Assembly: GCA_947500035.1 (NCBI GenBank)
Contig: CANMQP010000007.1
Coordinates: 709,096-773,095 of the forward strand
Direction: 5' to 3'
Origin: an uncultured Kiloniellaceae bacterium
GTDB taxonomy: Bacteria > Pseudomonadota > Alphaproteobacteria > Kiloniellales > Kiloniellaceae
Length of the DNA: 64,000 nucleotides
Position 1 is the stretch's first letter, and each line of letters begins with the position of its first letter. Both the position numbers and the translations under genes were made by a program. Positions 61,113-64,000 of the stretch are shown piece by piece. The notes beneath the pieces are model-generated. The model saw only the letters and a program-made list of their open reading frames with translations. It had not been told where the DNA came from and did not search any database.

Positions 61113-63037
61113 GTCTTGCAGTCCTGCTTACCTCCTTCGATGATGATGCTTTGGCTGCTCTGGCCAACAAAGGACTCCTGCGCCGCGCCCAAAAGGCTCA
61201 TGCTGCGGGCGAAACGCAGGTTATCCGCTTTGAGGAAGCCGCTGCGGAAGTCACGGCGAGCGGCCAAACGGTAGTCCTCCAGGGCACGGGCCTCCAAAAT
61301 GCCAGGTGCGACTGTCCCGCATCGGGCGTATGCAGCCACATTCTGATGGCAGTGATCGCACTGCGCGATGCCAAGCCAGCTACACACACGACCGCCGATG
61401 AGCCGTCACCTCTCTCCGCGCGCGAGATACTCACAAAACTGCCCGAATCCGAGTTGCGCAAATTTGCCGGGGCTGACTATGAGCGGGCGGTTGTGTTGGC
61501 GGAAGCGGTCAGTCTGGAGACCGAGGGCGTAAACGCATTCGCGGAATGCAAAGCACCAGCGGCGCAGGTGACTTTTATCGCCGGTCAGCCCGTTAAGGCC
61601 GCTCTCTACAAGGGACCAGGCACACGAAAACGACTGGTCATCGCAGCGGCAGCGATTGCCGTTCGTAGTGCCGCGGGCATGGCGCCAACAGTTGCTTCGG
61701 ACGAAGTTCCGGCCGAAACCGGCCCCGAAGCGGACACACTTGCCGAGATTGGCGTGACCATAGAAACCTCTATTCGCCAGGTTTTTCACGGTTCCGCGGC
61801 GCTCGCTTCGGAGCGGTTTCTCGATCTTGCCATTTCGGCGCGGGTGCAGTCCGCACCCCGCCTGACTTCGCAGCTCATGACACTATCGGCGCTTACCGAT
61901 TGGGCAGACAAGGGCGATATCCGCTTTGACGGCGCCCGGTTTCTATCCGTACTGGCAGAGACCTATGCGCTGATCAGGGCGCTCACTTTGCGACCGAACG
62001 ACCTGACACTGCGCGGCGTTGCACGGCGCGGCTATGAACCGGCCCCGGCAGTGGGACTCTGGGTTCTTGGGGCGAGTGGCTGGTCAACGGCATCCAGAGC
62101 CCGTGGGCTGACCCTGCACCTTTTGGACCCTGAAACCGGAAAATTCCTGAGCGGTGTCATTGCGCGTGGGGCCGGACAGGATCCTTCCTTTTCTCCCAAC
62201 CGGGCCTTCGCCGGCCCCGTTTGGGGAGCGCCATCGGCTGAATCCCTGACAGGGTCGCGCTTGTATTTCGCTCATCCCTCTCTTTCAGCGGATGGACAAC
62301 TCTCAACGTCCAGCAAAGCGGGCGCCGAAATTCGCGGACCTATACCGGCCATCGACTTGGCACAGTCCGACCATCTGATCCACAGCTGGGAAAGTTTGCG
62401 AGACTCGCTTCGCTCGAGGACGGGCGCAGGCTTAGCTCGCAGAGCATCGCCCCTCCCTTCGCTGATCACACCTAGCAGGATCGAAGAACCTTGGTTCGAT
62501 GATATGAGCCAGCGGTATGAATGGGCGGCGCGAGACGCGCAGGGAGAAGTCATTCATCTCTCCGCTCCTCCCGGTCAATTGGATCATTTGGCAACCCTGC
62601 CACAGCACTTCCCCGGTGCCGTGGCTCTCTTGATTACTACAAGTCTGACATCAGAGGGCACGATCCATGAACCAGTCTCAATCCTAAGCCGAAGGGACAG
62701 CGGCATTGAAGCGATCAATCTGCATTTCACCAAAGCGCCTGCCGGGAAACTGCTGTCCAAGGCCCGTGCCGGGTTTGCCAAGCAGATGCGTCGGATCTCC
62801 GGCAAGTCTTACAGCACGCTTAACGCAAGCTTTGCTCAACAGGTACTAACTCAACTTGCAGAGCACTGCCGCCATCCCGAACCAGACACTCTCGCGCAGC
62901 TGGCTGCCAGAGCCGAAGCGCAACACTTGATCTTGATCTCTGATGCACTGCAACAGCTACGCAAAGATAATAGTGCCGATACGATCCTCAAGGCTTCGTA
63001 TCTCTGTGCCGCCGCCGCCACGATAAACCTCGTATGA
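61109..63037 (+). CDS. yehQ: SWIM zinc-finger protein, YehQ-like
   Basis: The 642-residue protein has a perfect SWIM motif CDCPASGVCSH (Cys67, Cys69, Cys75, His77), which binds one zinc and is used for contact with DNA or proteins. The remaining 550 residues are helical and unassigned, with no second recognisable domain. It is the last gene of the operon and matches the position of yehQ in E. coli. Confidence 0.9.
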   Translation: MSLAVLLTSFDDDALAALANKGLLRRAQKAHAAGETQVIRFEEAAAEVTASGQTVVLQGTGLQNARCDCPASGVCSHILMAVIALRDAKPATHTTADEPSPLSAREILTKLPESELRKFAGADYERAVVLAEAVSLETEGVNAFAECKAPAAQVTFIAGQPVKAALYKGPGTRKRLVIAAAAIAVRSAAGMAPTVASDEVPAETGPEADTLAEIGVTIETSIRQVFHGSAALASERFLDLAISARVQSAPRLTSQLMTLSALTDWADKGDIRFDGARFLSVLAETYALIRALTLRPNDLTLRGVARRGYEPAPAVGLWVLGASGWSTASRARGLTLHLLDPETGKFLSGVIARGAGQDPSFSPNRAFAGPVWGAPSAESLTGSRLYFAHPSLSADGQLSTSSKAGAEIRGPIPAIDLAQSDHLIHSWESLRDSLRSRTGAGLARRASPLPSLITPSRIEEPWFDDMSQRYEWAARDAQGEVIHLSAPPGQLDHLATLPQHFPGAVALLITTSLTSEGTIHEPVSILSRRDSGIEAINLHFTKAPAGKLLSKARAGFAKQMRRISGKSYSTLNASFAQQVLTQLAEHCRHPEPDTLAQLAARAEAQHLILISDALQQLRKDNSADTILKASYLCAAAATINLV

Positions 63038-63042
63038 ATTGA

Positions 63043-63280
63043 CGCCCTGCTCGAACTTTCTCCCATACCTTCGACGGCTCTGTGACGGTCTTCCAAGCAG
63101 AGAGGCATGAGATGGTCCGTAACCTTCACGCCGCTGGTCTTCAGGCGAGCGGCGCCGACGAGGGCGCTCCTGGCTTCCGTGCCAAGCACAGTGATCACTT
63201 TTATGTCGGATATCTCTACGATCCCCTGGGCAACCAAGTCGCGATTTTCTGCACGAACCTGGCAGAGGGAACTCGGGGCC
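63043..63280 (+). pseudogene. Remnant of a glyoxalase/VOC-fold gene
   Basis: The frame from 63043 to a stop at 63420 includes a segment that reads like the C-terminal half of a VOC protein: FHAAGL-type helix (NLHAAGLQASGADEGAPGFR), then HFYVGYLYDPLGNQVAIFC, where the family has YYAAYVRDPDGNKIEAVC. The N-terminal half is missing and there is no suitable start. The last 40 codons after about 63280 look non-coding. I read it as a truncated leftover, although a short real protein is not excluded. Confidence 0.45.
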
Positions 63281-63345
63281 TTCGGTTTATGAGGGGTCTC
63301 ATAAACCGATCCGAGCTTGTAGGCTCAGAGTCCGGTGTCATAACC

Positions 63346-63368
63346 AATAAAAAGCCCGGCACGAGGCT
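63346..63368 (-). terminator. Weak candidate terminator after the rRNA operon
   Basis: On the minus strand AGCCTCGTGCCGGGCTTTTT has a short stem (AGCC with GGCT) followed by a T run, 53 nt past the tRNA gene. The stem is only four or five pairs, so this is tentative. Confidence 0.35.
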
Positions 63369-63420
63369 CGCGTCCCTCCGGGGGATCATCGGCGTGCTTT
63401 GCAGCGTCGCATCGCCTTGA

Positions 63421-63497
<77 letters not shown>

Positions 63498-63575
63498 GGA
63501 ATTTTTGCTGGCTGTTTGTTGATTTTGGGATGGTTGAATTTGTGTTTCTGTTTGTTGATTGATCCGCGCTTGGAA

Positions 63576-63694
63576 GACCTGGCGGCGACCTACTCTCCCA
63601 CACCTTAAGATGCAGTACCATTGGCGCTGAGGGATTTCACGGCCGAGTTCGGGATGGGATCGGGTGTTGGGGCCCTCGCCATAGCCACCAGGTC
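63576..63694 (-). rRNA. rrf: 5S ribosomal RNA
   Basis: The minus strand reads GACCTGGTGGCTATGGCGAG, then CCGATCCCATCCCGAACTCG and ends GGTCGCCGCCAGGTC; the ends pair (GACCTGG with CCAGGTC) and the length of about 119 nt is normal. It lies between the 23S end and tRNA-fMet. Confidence 0.95.
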
Positions 63695-63983
63695 GTCGAA
63701 ACGCGGATGGTTATCTGGTCAGATATCGAAATGAGGTTGAACACACGGAGCTTATCGCTGCGCGTGACGTCCTTGGTCTTAATTTCCTGCAGGCAGGAAA
63801 CTTAGTTTTCGCCTGGCTTTGAGTTTTCGCTCAAAGCTGAGCTTTTAACTTGGCTTTGAGTTTTCGCTCAAAGCTGAGCTTTTAACTTGGCTTTGAAGTT
63901 TTATTCAAAGCTGAGCTTTTTGATGTCATGCCGGTCTTAGTCTCTCTTTTTGTGGAGAGATAAGAGCCTGACGTGACGGGTGT
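63695..63983 (-). other. 23S-5S internal transcribed spacer with hairpins
   Basis: This 289-nt spacer of the rRNA operon contains a hairpin TTTCCTG-CAGG-CAGGAAA (63783-63800) and the tandem repeats at 63814-63920. Its right part carries CTCTCTTTTTGTGGAGAG (63941-63958), another possible hairpin in RNA processing. It is unusually long for a 23S-5S spacer. Confidence 0.75.
63814..63920. repeat. Three tandem 37-bp repeats in the rRNA spacer
   Basis: Units at 63814-63850 and 63851-63887 are identical; the third (63888-63920) is diverged and shorter. Each unit contains the hairpin GCTTTGAG-TTTTCG-CTCAAAGC followed by TGAGCTTTTAACT. Confidence 0.9.
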
Positions 63984-64000
63984 TGGATCAAGCCAATTGA
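63984..64000 (-). rRNA. rrl: 23S ribosomal RNA, 3' end only (cut by window edge)
   Basis: The last bases on the minus strand read TCAATTGGCTTGATCC, which fits the 3' end of alphaproteobacterial 23S rRNA (GGCTTGATCC). The rest of the gene lies beyond the window. The call depends mainly on the 5S and tRNA order that follows it. Confidence 0.55.

Noticed and set aside
63814..63920. Possible CRISPR array
   Set aside because: The repeats are directly adjacent with no unique spacers and lie in an rRNA spacer.

Overview
The window looks like chromosome of a GC-rich alphaproteobacterium, probably Rhodospirillales- or Rhodobacterales-like. The evidence is the rRNA operon order at the right edge (23S, 5S, then tRNA-fMet, all on the minus strand), the tripartite tricarboxylate transporter, mmsA with its own LysR regulator, and many LysR-regulated catabolic cassettes. 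I see no phage, transposase or CRISPR array.

Layout. (a) 1-5971, minus strand: a membrane sensor (cut by the window edge), an ABC exporter, a P-loop protein, an alpha/beta hydrolase, an Asp/Asn beta-hydroxylase-like protein, a candidate 52-residue ORF and a lipoprotein; together they resemble a small-peptide modification and export cluster. (b) 6277-9347: an exported di-heme peroxidase-like protein translationally coupled to an FG-GAP/UnbV protein. (c) 9467-12077: mmsA and a divergent LysR gene. (d) 12133-24758: a catabolic island made of a flavin oxidoreductase, a TPP enzyme, TctABC, LysR, a TSUP exporter, a two-subunit class I fumarase/tartrate dehydratase, and a four-subunit succinate dehydrogenase/fumarate reductase paralogue whose flavoprotein lacks the usual FAD-linking histidine. 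(e) 24759-25838: about 1 kb of strikingly AT-rich DNA without a convincing gene. (f) 25839-29693: two paralogous exported helical proteins, separated by a strong terminator hairpin, and a membrane anti-sigma-like protein. (g) 30183-40989: a minus-strand cassette of ureohydrolase (frameshifted), polyamine-type ABC transporter, nitrilase-family amidase and cobalt-type nitrile hydratase with its activator, flanked by LysR genes and an aminotransferase. (h) 41241-52080: SRPBCC protein, porin, pirin, MFS exporter, amidohydrolase, isochorismatase-like hydrolase, HxlR regulator, an orphan ORF and two AraC regulators. (i) 52628-63037: a compact five-gene operon matching the order of Escherichia coli yehI-yehL-yehM-yehP-yehQ (DUF4132, MoxR ATPase, DUF5682, VWA, SWIM). 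(j) 63043-64000: a glyoxalase-fold remnant and the end of an rRNA operon.

The two most interesting systems are the MoxR/VWA operon in (i), which belongs to a known but functionally obscure class of NTPase-centred systems, and the hydroxylase/exporter cluster in (a), which I cannot match to a described pathway. The nitrile hydratase cassette in (g) and the SDH/fumarase paralogue module in (d) are coherent catabolic units with unknown substrates. Several inverted repeats sit where regulator operators would be expected, including one 13-mer found at exactly the same distance upstream of two different genes.
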